A program made the position numbers and the translations under genes. From Pseudomonas sp. Choline-02u-1 (GTDB lineage: Bacteria; Pseudomonadota; Gammaproteobacteria; Pseudomonadales; Pseudomonadaceae), in NCBI RefSeq assembly GCF_002836515.1, contig NZ_PJBC01000065.1:434001-498000 (forward strand): 64,000 bases of DNA, read 5' to 3'. Shown here one piece after another: positions 45,248 to 53,887 of the stretch; the stretch's first letter is position 1; each line of letters starts with the position of its first letter. The notes beneath the pieces are model-generated. The model made no database searches. It was given only the letters and a program-made list of their open reading frames with translations, and had not been told where the DNA came from.

Positions 45248-45523
45248 ATGATCAAGTATCTGAAAACCGGCATCCTGACCGGCGTGCTGCTGCTCGCCGC
45301 GCAGGCATCAGCCCAGGGCGAACCGTCACCTCAGCGTTGCAACACACGCTGGGCGCAGGAATTTATAGGCCAGTTTCTGACGTTTGCCGTCAAAGAAGAG
45401 GTTCGCAAGCAGGCGCGCGCCACCAGCGTGGTGGTCAACTCGCTTGATCGCCAGCACCAGAACAATCGCTTGCGCATCCAGACCGATCTGGATCTGAAAA
45501 TCACTCATCTGGATTGCGGCTGA
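45248..45523 (+). CDS. I78-family protease inhibitor-like exported protein, 91 aa
   Basis: A protein with a signal peptide (YLKTGILTGVLLLAAQASA) and a 70-residue mature part with two cysteines: PQRCNTRWAQEFIGQ and the C-terminal THLDCG, with RLRIQTDLDLKI between. This is the I78 inhibitor arrangement (Cys...Ala-xx-hydrophobic-Ile-Gly...NRLxIxxD...CG). It may guard against serine proteases in the periplasm. AAGGAAG precedes ATG 45248. A terminator follows. Confidence 0.7.
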   Translation: MIKYLKTGILTGVLLLAAQASAQGEPSPQRCNTRWAQEFIGQFLTFAVKEEVRKQARATSVVVNSLDRQHQNNRLRIQTDLDLKITHLDCG

Positions 45524-45558
45524 CCTGTGAGCACTGTCCAGACACGGATAAACAAAAA

Positions 45559-45590
45559 AGGCCCGTATCGTAAGATACGGGCCTTTTTCG
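45559..45590. terminator. bidirectional terminator between the I78-like gene and rpmG
   Basis: The stem AAAAAGGCCCGTATC / GATACGGGCCTTTTT with a GTAA loop (15 bp) serves both converging transcripts. Confidence 0.9.
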
Positions 45591-45608
45591 TAAGTCAGGA
45601 AAAATCAA

Positions 45609-45764
45609 TTACTTGATTTTGCCTTCCTTGTACATCACGTGCTTGCGAACAACCGGATCATATTTCTTGATCTCGATTTTGTCCGGAGTAGTACGCTTGT
45701 TCTTGTCGGTAGTGTAGAAGTGACCAGTACCGGCGCTCGAGATCAAACGAATCAATTCACGCAT
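45609..45764 (-). CDS. rpmG: 50S ribosomal protein L33
   Basis: A 51-aa ribosomal protein: MRELIRLISSAGTGHFYTT, then a basic stretch ending in YDPVVRKHVMYKEGKIK. It has no cysteine pair, so it is the zinc-independent form. It follows rpmB by 11 bp, the usual rpmB-rpmG order, with GGGAG before the ATG. Confidence 0.97.
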   Translation of the reverse strand: MRELIRLISSAGTGHFYTTDKNKRTTPDKIEIKKYDPVVRKHVMYKEGKIK

Positions 45765-45775
45765 GATTAGCTCCC

Positions 45776-46009
45776 TTAAATCTTGCCATCGCGGCGAAGT
45801 TCGGCGAGCACGACAGTGATGCCACGCTTGTCGATGATACGCATGCCTTTGGCAGATACGCGCAGACGCACAAAACGTTTCTCTTCTTCAACCCAGAAGC
45901 GGTGATGCTGCAGGTTCGGCAGGAAACGACGACGGGTTTTGTTGTTTGCGTGGGAAATGTTATTCCCAGTCACCGGACCCTTACCGGTAACTTGACATAC
46001 TCTCGACAT
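45776..46009 (-). CDS. rpmB: 50S ribosomal protein L28
   Basis: A 77-aa protein (SRVCQVTGKGPVTGNNISHANNKTRRRFLPNLQ...), complete and of normal length. It retains only one Cys of the N-terminal site (zinc-independent form). It is the first gene of rpmB-rpmG. Confidence 0.97.
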   Translation of the reverse strand: MSRVCQVTGKGPVTGNNISHANNKTRRRFLPNLQHHRFWVEEEKRFVRLRVSAKGMRIIDKRGITVVLAELRRDGKI

Positions 46010-46030
46010 GCCTCAGCCCTCTAAAACCAC

Positions 46031-46055
46031 ATGCCCAACCCGGCATGGGTTGGCC
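46031..46055 (-). ncRNA. possible leader hairpin upstream of rpmB
   Basis: CCAACCC-ggcat-GGGTTGG can fold 26 bp upstream of the rpmB start, and an alternative ATGCC/GGCAT pairing overlaps it. It could be an autoregulatory leader for L28/L33; evidence is structure only. The rest of the gap up to 46455 holds no gene or clear signal that I can see. Confidence 0.3.
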
Positions 46056-46455
46056 GCTTAATCTCTCAGTCATTTGGCGCCAGGCGCCGCGTTTCTTTAG
46101 AGGTCTTACCGGCTACACCTACAGTGAAGGAACCGGGCCCCTAGAAAAGAGCGCTGCTTTATACCAGAAAGACTGGGGTGCAACAACAATCGGTGTGCAA
46201 TCAATCGGCAAAAGGGCGATTTTTTCCGCCGCAGACGCCTTGGGCAAAGGCTGCGGCCGGTTTTGACCACTCGTCGCAGAAATCCGCCCCTACAGGCCTT
46301 TCAGACTTTTCATCTCGCCATCGGTGCTCGAAACCGCACAAGACTGCGCCTGAAAATGCAAAAAGGGGATAGTCATTTGCAATTCAGAGCTCTAGGGTAG
46401 GACTTTTCCAGACTGCACTTGCAGATGGGCCTTCGATCTGTAAAGGAAACCGACC

Positions 46456-48045
46456 ATGCGCCTCGCTGCCCTACCCCTGTTGCTCGTCCCGCTCCTGCTG
46501 AGCCCCCTCGCCCAGGCCGCCGCGCTGAGCGTGTGTACCGAGGCCAGCCCTGAAGGGTTCGACGTGGTGCAGTACAACTCGCTGACGACCACTAATGCCT
46601 CGGCCGATGTGCTGATGAACCGTCTGGTGGATTTCGACACCGCCAGCGGCAAGGTCATCCCGAGCCTGGCCGATAGCTGGGAAGTCAGCACTGATGGTCT
46701 GACGTACGTGTTCAAACTGCACCCGCAGGTGAAGTTTCATACCACCGATTATTTCAAGCCGAGCCGCGAGCTGAGTGCTGAAGACGTCAAATTCAGCTTC
46801 GACCGCATGCTCGACCCGGCCAATCCGTGGCACAAAGTCGCCCAGAGCGGCTTCCCGCATGCGCAATCGATGCAGCTGCCGAGCCTGATCAAGAAGATCG
46901 ACGCCCTCGACCCGCTTACTGTGCGTTTCACACTTGATCATCCGGACTCGACCTTCCTCGCGACCCTGAGTATGGGTTTCGCCTCAATCTACTCCGCCGA
47001 ATACGCCGACAAACTGATGAAGGCTGGCGCTACCGAAAAGCTCAACAGCCAGCCGATCGGCACTGGGCCGTTCGTGTTCAATCGTTTCCAAAAGGACGCG
47101 GCGATCCGCTACAAGGCCAATCCCGACTATTTCCATGGCAAGCCTGCCGTCGACCCGCTGATCTTCGCTATCACGCCAGACGCCAACGTACGCCTGCAAA
47201 AACTGCGGCGCAATGAATGCCAGATCGCCCTGTCGCCGAAACCACTCGACGTACAGGCCGCGCTGAAAGAACCGACACTGAAAGTCGAAAAGACTGACGC
47301 GTTCATGACCGCATTCGTGGGCATCAACAGTCAGCATCCACCACTGGACAAGCCAGAAGTGCGCCAGGCGATCAACCTTGCCTTCGACAAGACCAACTAC
47401 ATCAAAGCCGTGTTCGAAGACACCGCCGAGGCTGCCAACGGCCCGTACCCGCCGAACACCTGGAGCTACGCGAAGAACCTGCCGGGCTATCCGCACGACG
47501 TGGCCAAAGCCAAGGCGCTGCTGGCCAAGGCCGGATTGAAGGACGGCTTTCAGACCACGATCTGGACGCGTCCATCGGGTAGCCTGCTCAACCCGAACCC
47601 GAGCCTCGGCGCGCAAATGCTGCAGTCGGATCTGGCCGAGATCGGCATTCAGGCCGAGATCCGCGTGATCGAATGGGGCGAACTGATTCGTCGCGCCAAG
47701 GCCGGTGAGCATGACCTGCTGTTCATGGGCTGGGCTGGCGACAATGGCGACCCGGACAATTTCCTCACCCCGCAATTTTCCTGCGCGGCGGTCAAATCCG
47801 GCACCAACTTCGCGCGGTACTGCAACGCCGATCTGGACAAGCTGATCAGCGCCGGCAAGACCACCAGCGAACAAGGCGTACGTACCAAGCTGTATGAACA
47901 GGCACAGGCGCAGATTCAGCAGCAGGCATTATGGCTGCCGCTGGCGCACCCGACGGCGTATGCCCTGACGCGCAAGGACATCAAAGGCTATTCGGTGAGC
48001 CCGTTCGGTCGGCAAGACTATTCCAGAATCAGCCTCAAGCCCTAG
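46456..48045 (+). CDS. peptide ABC transporter substrate-binding protein (DppA-like)
   Basis: A 529-aa SBP family 5 protein with a signal peptide (LPLLLVPLLLSPLAQAA). The family motif SLADSWEVSTDGLTYVFKLHPQVKFH and RQAINLAFDKTNYIKAVF are clear. It would capture di- or oligopeptides in the periplasm for a Dpp-type importer encoded elsewhere; there is no permease beside it. AAAGGAAACC precedes the ATG. A long hairpin follows the stop. Confidence 0.9.
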   Translation: MRLAALPLLLVPLLLSPLAQAAALSVCTEASPEGFDVVQYNSLTTTNASADVLMNRLVDFDTASGKVIPSLADSWEVSTDGLTYVFKLHPQVKFHTTDYFKPSRELSAEDVKFSFDRMLDPANPWHKVAQSGFPHAQSMQLPSLIKKIDALDPLTVRFTLDHPDSTFLATLSMGFASIYSAEYADKLMKAGATEKLNSQPIGTGPFVFNRFQKDAAIRYKANPDYFHGKPAVDPLIFAITPDANVRLQKLRRNECQIALSPKPLDVQAALKEPTLKVEKTDAFMTAFVGINSQHPPLDKPEVRQAINLAFDKTNYIKAVFEDTAEAANGPYPPNTWSYAKNLPGYPHDVAKAKALLAKAGLKDGFQTTIWTRPSGSLLNPNPSLGAQMLQSDLAEIGIQAEIRVIEWGELIRRAKAGEHDLLFMGWAGDNGDPDNFLTPQFSCAAVKSGTNFARYCNADLDKLISAGKTTSEQGVRTKLYEQAQAQIQQQALWLPLAHPTAYALTRKDIKGYSVSPFGRQDYSRISLKP

Positions 48046-48095
48046 GCGGCAAGCCTCAAGCTAGAGCCGACCGCGCACGGCTCTGGCTTGCCGCT
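48045..48095. terminator. nested hairpin between the dppA-like gene and radC
   Basis: Outer arms GCGGCAAGC (48046-48054) and GCTTGCCGC (48086-48094) enclose inner arms AGAGCCG (48063-48069) and CGGCTCT (48078-48084). It overlaps the stop codon of the SBP gene and separates it from the convergent radC fragment. There is no strong T-run. Confidence 0.6.
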
Positions 48096-48122
48096 TGTAG
48101 CTCGATACTTGCCGCTGTCCCT

Positions 48123-48284
48123 TTACATCCAGCCACACTCCGCCATCGACAGCGGTTCGCCATCGCCGACGATGAAGTGATCAAGCACCCGCACGTCAAT
48201 CAACTCCAGGGCCTGCCGCAGGCGCTTGGTCAGCAGCCGATCCGCCTGACTCGGATCGGTGTTGCCGGACGGATGGTTATGGCA
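48123..48284 (-). pseudogene. radC: radC 3' fragment, cut by island insertion
   Basis: The last 53 codons of RadC remain: they begin with CHNHPSGNTDPSQADRLLTK, the JAMM-type metal motif HxH plus S...D, and end in DHFIVGDGEPLSMAECGWM. The residues just before (IYHN in place of the usual VIL-type sequence) no longer match, so the reading frame enters island sequence at 48285; the frame then stays open to about 48467. The N-terminal part is missing from the window. Confidence 0.88.
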
Positions 48285-48300
48285 ATTATGGTATATGTTC
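48275..48300. other. left junction of the island in radC (attachment site region)
   Basis: RadC similarity ends between 48284 and 48285, within the codons for CHNHPSG. The first recombinase gene starts 43 bp farther. The exact crossover cannot be fixed without the right end or an empty site. Confidence 0.65.
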
Positions 48301-48327
48301 GGAAACGTTGCAGATCTGGAGCTACCG

Positions 48328-49524
48328 ATGCCAGACGTCCCTTTCTGCGAGATCCGAATGATTCGTACTGCCTCCAGCGGCCTCAGGCCATACCTGCTGG
48401 TGCAGGGGGTTCCAGTGATCCTAGCAAACCTCTGGGCGGAGGATTTGCTCCACAGATCGCGTCTCAATACCGTCGAAAATTACCTACGTGACATCGCTAT
48501 CGCGTACGAGTGGGCTCTCAGCCGAGGTTCTCCACTGGAAGCGAAGCTTGAGCGCCTAGCGGTGTTCAGCTCAGCGGAACTGACATCGCTGGCCGAACGC
48601 CTCTGCTCCACCAAACGCGGTGCGGGTGCGAGCCAATCGACATGCACCCGACGACTCGAAGCTGTCAAATCATTCATAGATTTCTCCTTCGAGCACTACG
48701 TTGAGCTCAATCGACTAGGTCTACTTGAGCAAAGCCAAGCGGAAAAAAACAAAGCCAAGAATCTGCGAAATCTTCAAAAAAAAATCACCAAGATTGCATA
48801 TCAATCAGAACCGCCGCTACCAGCAACGCCACTTGACTCCGGCGGACAAGCCTTATTCAAAGGGGTGCTCAGTCCTGATGACTTTAGGAACCCATTCCAA
48901 AGTAAACAGATACAGGCACGCAATTACTGTCTGTTCTTAGTAATGCTTGAAACACTTGCCAGGCGTGGCGAAGTGGTTCTCATAGAACTCGACGACGTTG
49001 ACCTTGGTCCCTCACCTACAATACGCATCAAGCGCCCAAGCGATATCAACAGGGAGCGGAGACTGGACGGGGCTAGTCTCAAGACGCGCGGTCGGATAGT
49101 CCCCATAACCGCATCGGTAGCCGCGGTTCTGAACGAATACATTTCCGATCATCGCCCTAAACTGATCAAACCAAAAAGACCTTGTACAGCCCTATTCGTG
49201 AGTTCCCGTGACGGGAGACGGCTATCTGCGCGAACCGTAAACACCATTCTTCGTACCGTTGCAGCCAGCCTCGGCTTGCCAAACTTTTCAACACGAATTC
49301 ATCCGCACGGCTTGAGGGCGACAGGGGCAAATATAGCTCGCAAAAAGTTTGAAAAAAGTGGCGCCAACAGCATTAATGTAAAAGATGCTCTGGCGTATCT
49401 GGGCGGATGGAGCCCCAGCAGCGAAAGTGTTCAGCGCTACTCTCGACAGGCCATATCTGATCGGCTCGGCGAAATAATCAGAAGCTCAGACAGCTCAAAT
49501 TTTCGAGGCAATGAAGATGATTAA
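48328..49524 (+). CDS. ginA: tyrosine recombinase, first of the trio (GinA-like)
   Basis: A 398-aa integrase. The catalytic set is visible: Arg212/213 (ETLARRGEVV), His327 and Arg330 (HPHGLRATGA), Trp361 in the second His position (YLGGWSP) and Tyr371 (VQRYSRQA). The SAM-like core-binding domain takes residues 20-150. ATG 48328 has GGAG 6 bp upstream and is preferred over upstream starts that lie in radC sequence. It overlaps the next gene by 14 bp. The four overlapping genes probably work together in excision and integration. Confidence 0.85.
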   Translation: MPDVPFCEIRMIRTASSGLRPYLLVQGVPVILANLWAEDLLHRSRLNTVENYLRDIAIAYEWALSRGSPLEAKLERLAVFSSAELTSLAERLCSTKRGAGASQSTCTRRLEAVKSFIDFSFEHYVELNRLGLLEQSQAEKNKAKNLRNLQKKITKIAYQSEPPLPATPLDSGGQALFKGVLSPDDFRNPFQSKQIQARNYCLFLVMLETLARRGEVVLIELDDVDLGPSPTIRIKRPSDINRERRLDGASLKTRGRIVPITASVAAVLNEYISDHRPKLIKPKRPCTALFVSSRDGRRLSARTVNTILRTVAASLGLPNFSTRIHPHGLRATGANIARKKFEKSGANSINVKDALAYLGGWSPSSESVQRYSRQAISDRLGEIIRSSDSSNFRGNEDD

Positions 49525-51124
49525 AATTTCGCCTGCCGAACTCGTAGCCGAGATTGAATGTCGCTTCGGCATCGAGGCCGATGCCTTTCCTTCCACAGTC
49601 AAATCCACCTTCGGTCAGGCTATAACAATTCACAACAATGATGCGTGGGTTGAGAGAATAACGGTAGAGATTGTCGGGTGTGCTCCGATGAATATTGCGT
49701 GGAGCAAGCCCCTACATTCTAACTTGTTAGTTGAGTGGCTACTCAGAGGGTGGTTCATCGACAGACTCCAAACCCACATCGACCTTAGGCCTCTGATTGT
49801 CGTCCAGCGGCTTCTGGCCCAGCATAAATTTTCGGGAAATGACGCGGATACTATTGGCAATAGGTTATCGACATTTGCTGTACGTGAATGCACTCGATTA
49901 AAAGCATCAAGCTGGTATGAGGAGCTAGTTGCTCTTCGAGTATTTTATCGATGGTGCTTGGATGAAGAAGTCCCAGGCTTCAACGAACATGACAGCCTTG
50001 AACTATCACAGCTTACAGTAAAGGCGCATGATAACAGGCATTTAGTCACGATGCGAGATGATGACTTTGGCCCTTTCACTCGCGTACAACTCGCGAACAT
50101 TGAGATGAAGCTTGCCAACAATCCGCTCATCACTCATGCCCAACGCACGCTTTTTTTGCTCTGTCGCGACTGGGCTCTTCGCCCTATACAGTTGGCCCTA
50201 ATGCAGGTTACTGACTTCGGGATCGATGAGGGCGGCCCCTTTGTAAAGGTGCCGAGTGTTAAAGGAATTAGACGTTCAAGGCTCAGGAGGCATCCGAGCA
50301 ACCTGGTAAAACGTTACATCGCTAACGATACTGCAGAGGCAGTAGAACTTCAGTGCACTTTAGCTGAGACCCAATGCAATGCCGCATCGAAGGAAATCAA
50401 CGCGATATGTGCCAGGCATGGAATAAGCACTCCAGTACTTCCTACGCCGTTGTTTCCCTCGGCGTACACAACCGAAAACCGCCTTTTACGCTTCCTCACC
50501 AACCCCAAGCTGACACCATTCACATTACATCTCGACAACCATAGAATAAGTTATGCGCTAACATCTCTCACTTGGATACTCCAGTTACCAGACCCTCATC
50601 GACCCATACAAAAAACAGAGCCCTTCATGCGGATCACCGCGTACCGACTGCGCAGGACCAAGGCTACTTCAATGGTTCTTTCCGGTGCATCCCCTGAAGA
50701 GGTCGCTGAAGCTTTAGATCATTCAAATCTGAACTCTATAAAGCACTACTTCCATTACAACCTTGAGCTGCAAGAGTTCATAAATACGACCCACATGGCA
50801 AGCCCGGAGATCAATGCAGCCGTGCAGATGTGGTGCGGCAAATTCATGGAAGAAATCCCTGACAGATCCGCGCTAAGGCCAATAAGTGGCTTAGGATCAT
50901 GCAATTCTGAAGAGCCATGTCCTTACCACCCGACGGTCACTTGCTATGCATGCCCTAAATTCAGACCTAGCCGTCATGCTAATCATGAAGGGGCTTTAGC
51001 AGACATCACTAAATTCCAGCAGATGCTCGGGAGCAATTCCACTGGCGCTATGGCCCAACAGGTCGAAGCAGCAATTCACGGCGCTAAGTCAGTAATCATT
51101 GCTGTGAAGGAGTTGAAAGAATGA
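49511..51124 (+). CDS. ginB: tyrosine recombinase, second of the trio (GinB-like)
   Basis: A 537-aa recombinase. Arg214 (WALRPIQL), the box Y368-RLR371 (ITAYRLRRTKAT) with Tyr in place of His, His393 (ALDHSN) and a Tyr at 403 or 406 (IKHYFHY) form the active site. A C-terminal tail has Cys454, Cys460, Cys468 and Cys471 (SCNSEEPC, CYACPKF), a probable zinc knuckle. ATG 49511 overlaps ginA by 14 bp; the in-frame ATG 49517 is better spaced from the GAGG site. It ends in ATGA overlap with the next gene. Confidence 0.83.
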   Translation: MKMIKISPAELVAEIECRFGIEADAFPSTVKSTFGQAITIHNNDAWVERITVEIVGCAPMNIAWSKPLHSNLLVEWLLRGWFIDRLQTHIDLRPLIVVQRLLAQHKFSGNDADTIGNRLSTFAVRECTRLKASSWYEELVALRVFYRWCLDEEVPGFNEHDSLELSQLTVKAHDNRHLVTMRDDDFGPFTRVQLANIEMKLANNPLITHAQRTLFLLCRDWALRPIQLALMQVTDFGIDEGGPFVKVPSVKGIRRSRLRRHPSNLVKRYIANDTAEAVELQCTLAETQCNAASKEINAICARHGISTPVLPTPLFPSAYTTENRLLRFLTNPKLTPFTLHLDNHRISYALTSLTWILQLPDPHRPIQKTEPFMRITAYRLRRTKATSMVLSGASPEEVAEALDHSNLNSIKHYFHYNLELQEFINTTHMASPEINAAVQMWCGKFMEEIPDRSALRPISGLGSCNSEEPCPYHPTVTCYACPKFRPSRHANHEGALADITKFQQMLGSNSTGAMAQQVEAAIHGAKSVIIAVKELKE

Positions 51125-53523
51125 GCATATCAATGATGGTCTTAGACGACCGATACAAACATGCAGAGCAACAATTTAATGACCTCAAGGCCAACGGATT
51201 AGTAGCAGGAGATTTCGAGGGCAAGGTATGGCAGTATCGATCGAGTAATATTCCCTTCACATCACTCGATCCTCTCAACAGGCGAAATCAAGACCAACCC
51301 CCTCTCCCGCTAGTGATTGGCAAGCTTGCGCGCTGCTTTATAGTTAAAGAAATTCTGGCACATCCGTCAGCAGAGCTGATTATCGGCAGAATGGCCTCGA
51401 TTAGGCATCTATCCGCAGTAATGGATAGCGAAAACATTGAGTGGAGCGACATAACGCGCAAAGTCTTCGACCGCACCGTAGACTCGATCAGGCATGGACG
51501 TTCAGACTCTACCATTTACCATAGAGCAAATGCCCTCAAGGCATTTGTTGATTTCCTCAACCAACTTAGCGTAATGGTCGATGGAGTACTGCTGCGATTC
51601 GTCGATAGGTTTATCAAATGGCAAACTGGGATACCCAACCCGACTCATAGTGCGCTTGAACTCACATCACGAGAGTTTCAGCAAAGAGAAGAAAATCTAT
51701 ACTCTTCTGACTTGCACAAAGGGATTGCACAAGCCAGGTGGTTGATCAAGCAGAACCCACATTTGGAGCCAACTGCGGGCTTCGATAGAATTCGACTTGA
51801 GGCGACCTGCTTTGGAATGGCGCTCGGTTTGAGAGTTGGTGAGATCGCGAATCTTCCAAAGAGTTGCCTTTTCCAAGATCCCAACACTCACACGACGTTC
51901 GTACGAGTGCCTGTAGAAAAAAACTGCATCCCCAACGCCGTACCCGTCGCAGACCTATGGAGCGCACCACTCACCGAAGCGTACGAGTACTTGCTGGCTG
52001 TCACTCAGGATGCTAGAGAGCGTGCTCTTGACATTGAAACCAATGGTTTCTCATTTATAGATAAAGCACTCGCAGCCTATCGCGCTAACCATCCGTTAGA
52101 TCCCGGCGCGGTGGATCAACTCTCATCGTTGGATCTGCCCGTAGAACATCACTACTTTGTTGAGGAGATATGTAAGTGCTTCCCCGTATCTCCAAAAGAG
52201 CTCTACAGTGGTGGGCGATTTTACAGCAGCAGCGTTGAACTCCCTAGAATAACGGCCGCTCGAATCGCAATTTGGATAGATGAACGAATGCATAATTGGG
52301 ATTGGTCTAATTTTCTCAATGAGTACAAAAAGAACTGTTATAGCGTATCCGTCATTGACATTGCAAAACACACAAAATCCTCCGAGGCGTCAGTAAAAAA
52401 GAGCAAATGGTTTGTAGATCACCTGCGCACCTTTCTCAAGGGAATGGTTCACGACGGGCTTTTCAAGCCTGGAAACAATCCTTCACATGCGCAACTCTTC
52501 GACATCCGGAATGAGTGGGCAAGCATCAGAGAACTTATGTTATCTCAAAGAGGATTCGGGGCGGGAGTACCATCCCTGGTCATAGATATCAGACTGCTCA
52601 AGCGCCTTTTAGAAGATAAATACAGATTTCACCTGCGACGCCATTTTGAAGAACAATTTTCAATGCCTGGTGATGGAAGTGAAGCACCTTATCATGCGAA
52701 GCACACTGCCAAAGGTTATCCTAGCAAGCTGAGTGACAACTTACTTGTAATCTGGGAAAACCAGTTTGACTCGATATCTGAGCTAGGGATCATCCCCCGC
52801 CCCCTATTTAGAGCCGATCTCTACAACTATCTCTCTTCGAACTCCTCAAAAAAAACAATCTTTCAGCGCCTTGACCTACGAGGGCAAGACGGTGAAATCT
52901 TTTCCATCACTCCTCATCAAATCCGTCGTTGGGTTACCACGGCAATTCTTCGTTCTGGTCCCTCTGAAACAGCTGTGGACCTATGGATGGGGCGAACCCC
53001 ACGCCAAAGCCGTCAATATGACTACCGTACTGCCAAAGAGCGAGCAGAATATGTGAGATCTTTATACTTGGCCGTTGACCCTCCCCCAGACTTTTTGGGC
53101 AGGCTAGTAATCCGATGGCGGGAGGAGTCAATCGCTGACGAACAAATCGAAGAGATGATCATCGAGAAACTCAGCATTCTCAACCTAACGCCTTGGGGCG
53201 GGTGTACACGTGAGCTCTATATCAGTCCGTGCGACAGGGGCCTCATGTGTATCAGAGGCTTCGGTACAGATTCTGGATGTAAATCCTTTCACCTGAACCC
53301 TGATGATCTGGAAGCAAAGGCCGCTATCGAGAGCTTACTCAGCGAGTACGAGAAAATTTTGAGGGCAATTTTTGACAACCAAACTGACATCACGTCTAGT
53401 ATTGAGGCTGAGCTCGATAATACTCACGCTTTCGATCAGCACGTTCTGTTTGTGATGGATATGGTTACGAGCTGCAAAACGGCCTTAGAAGCTTACTCAA
53501 AACCTAAGAAGGCTTCATCATGA
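51121..53523 (+). CDS. ginC: large tyrosine recombinase, third of the trio (GinC-like)
   Basis: An 800-aa protein. Arg238 (ALGLRVGEI), His599 and Arg602 (TPHQIRRWV), the GRT motif at 624-626 and Tyr633 or 635 (SRQYDYRT) mark the catalytic domain, but about 360 residues separate Arg238 from the HxxR box; ordinary integrases have about 90. That insert includes an HTH-like stretch (VIDIAKHTKSSEASVKKSKW). The C-terminal part has four Cys (695, 704, 710, 720). It overlaps both neighbours by 4 bp (ATGA). Confidence 0.82.
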   Translation: MSISMMVLDDRYKHAEQQFNDLKANGLVAGDFEGKVWQYRSSNIPFTSLDPLNRRNQDQPPLPLVIGKLARCFIVKEILAHPSAELIIGRMASIRHLSAVMDSENIEWSDITRKVFDRTVDSIRHGRSDSTIYHRANALKAFVDFLNQLSVMVDGVLLRFVDRFIKWQTGIPNPTHSALELTSREFQQREENLYSSDLHKGIAQARWLIKQNPHLEPTAGFDRIRLEATCFGMALGLRVGEIANLPKSCLFQDPNTHTTFVRVPVEKNCIPNAVPVADLWSAPLTEAYEYLLAVTQDARERALDIETNGFSFIDKALAAYRANHPLDPGAVDQLSSLDLPVEHHYFVEEICKCFPVSPKELYSGGRFYSSSVELPRITAARIAIWIDERMHNWDWSNFLNEYKKNCYSVSVIDIAKHTKSSEASVKKSKWFVDHLRTFLKGMVHDGLFKPGNNPSHAQLFDIRNEWASIRELMLSQRGFGAGVPSLVIDIRLLKRLLEDKYRFHLRRHFEEQFSMPGDGSEAPYHAKHTAKGYPSKLSDNLLVIWENQFDSISELGIIPRPLFRADLYNYLSSNSSKKTIFQRLDLRGQDGEIFSITPHQIRRWVTTAILRSGPSETAVDLWMGRTPRQSRQYDYRTAKERAEYVRSLYLAVDPPPDFLGRLVIRWREESIADEQIEEMIIEKLSILNLTPWGGCTRELYISPCDRGLMCIRGFGTDSGCKSFHLNPDDLEAKAAIESLLSEYEKILRAIFDNQTDITSSIEAELDNTHAFDQHVLFVMDMVTSCKTALEAYSKPKKASS

Positions 53524-53879
53524 AGCAGGAAAAAAAATGGAAGGACCACGTGCGGTCCATTCTCGCCGAATATGAGGCCGGACGGGTTCAGGAACCGCTC
53601 ACCCAAAGTGGCCTTGCCCAGCAGGCGGGTGTTAGTCGTCAAACGCTCTGGAGAGATGAGGAAATACGATCTTTATATACGGCCACTCAGACCCATCTTA
53701 AAGACTTCAAAAAGGTCGGGCGTAAAAATAGTGATGCGAGAATTTATGCTCTCGAAGCACAGCTACAAAAAGCACGCATGGAGAACAATCGATTAATTCA
53801 GACAATCGTCAAAGCCGCTCAGCTAATGACCGAGGATGCAATTGACCCAAGACGATACTTCGAAGATACCACGAGCTGA
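53520..53879 (+). CDS. ginD: small HTH/coiled-coil partner protein (GinD-like)
   Basis: A 119-aa protein with a helix-turn-helix (LTQSGLAQQAGVSRQTLWRDEEI, residues 26-48) and a following coiled coil (LEAQLQKARMENNRLIQTIVKAA, about 75-100). It overlaps the third recombinase by ATGA. This matches the small fourth member of ginABCD and is reminiscent of Tn554 TnpC; it may direct the recombinases to the island ends. Confidence 0.75.
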   Translation: MKQEKKWKDHVRSILAEYEAGRVQEPLTQSGLAQQAGVSRQTLWRDEEIRSLYTATQTHLKDFKKVGRKNSDARIYALEAQLQKARMENNRLIQTIVKAAQLMTEDAIDPRRYFEDTTS

Positions 53880-53887
53880 CTCACCAG

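Noticed and set aside
48328..53523. RIT element (recombinases in trio)
   Set aside because: RIT recombinases are each about 300-400 aa; the 537- and 800-aa proteins and the fourth HTH/coiled-coil gene fit a Gin-type operon better.
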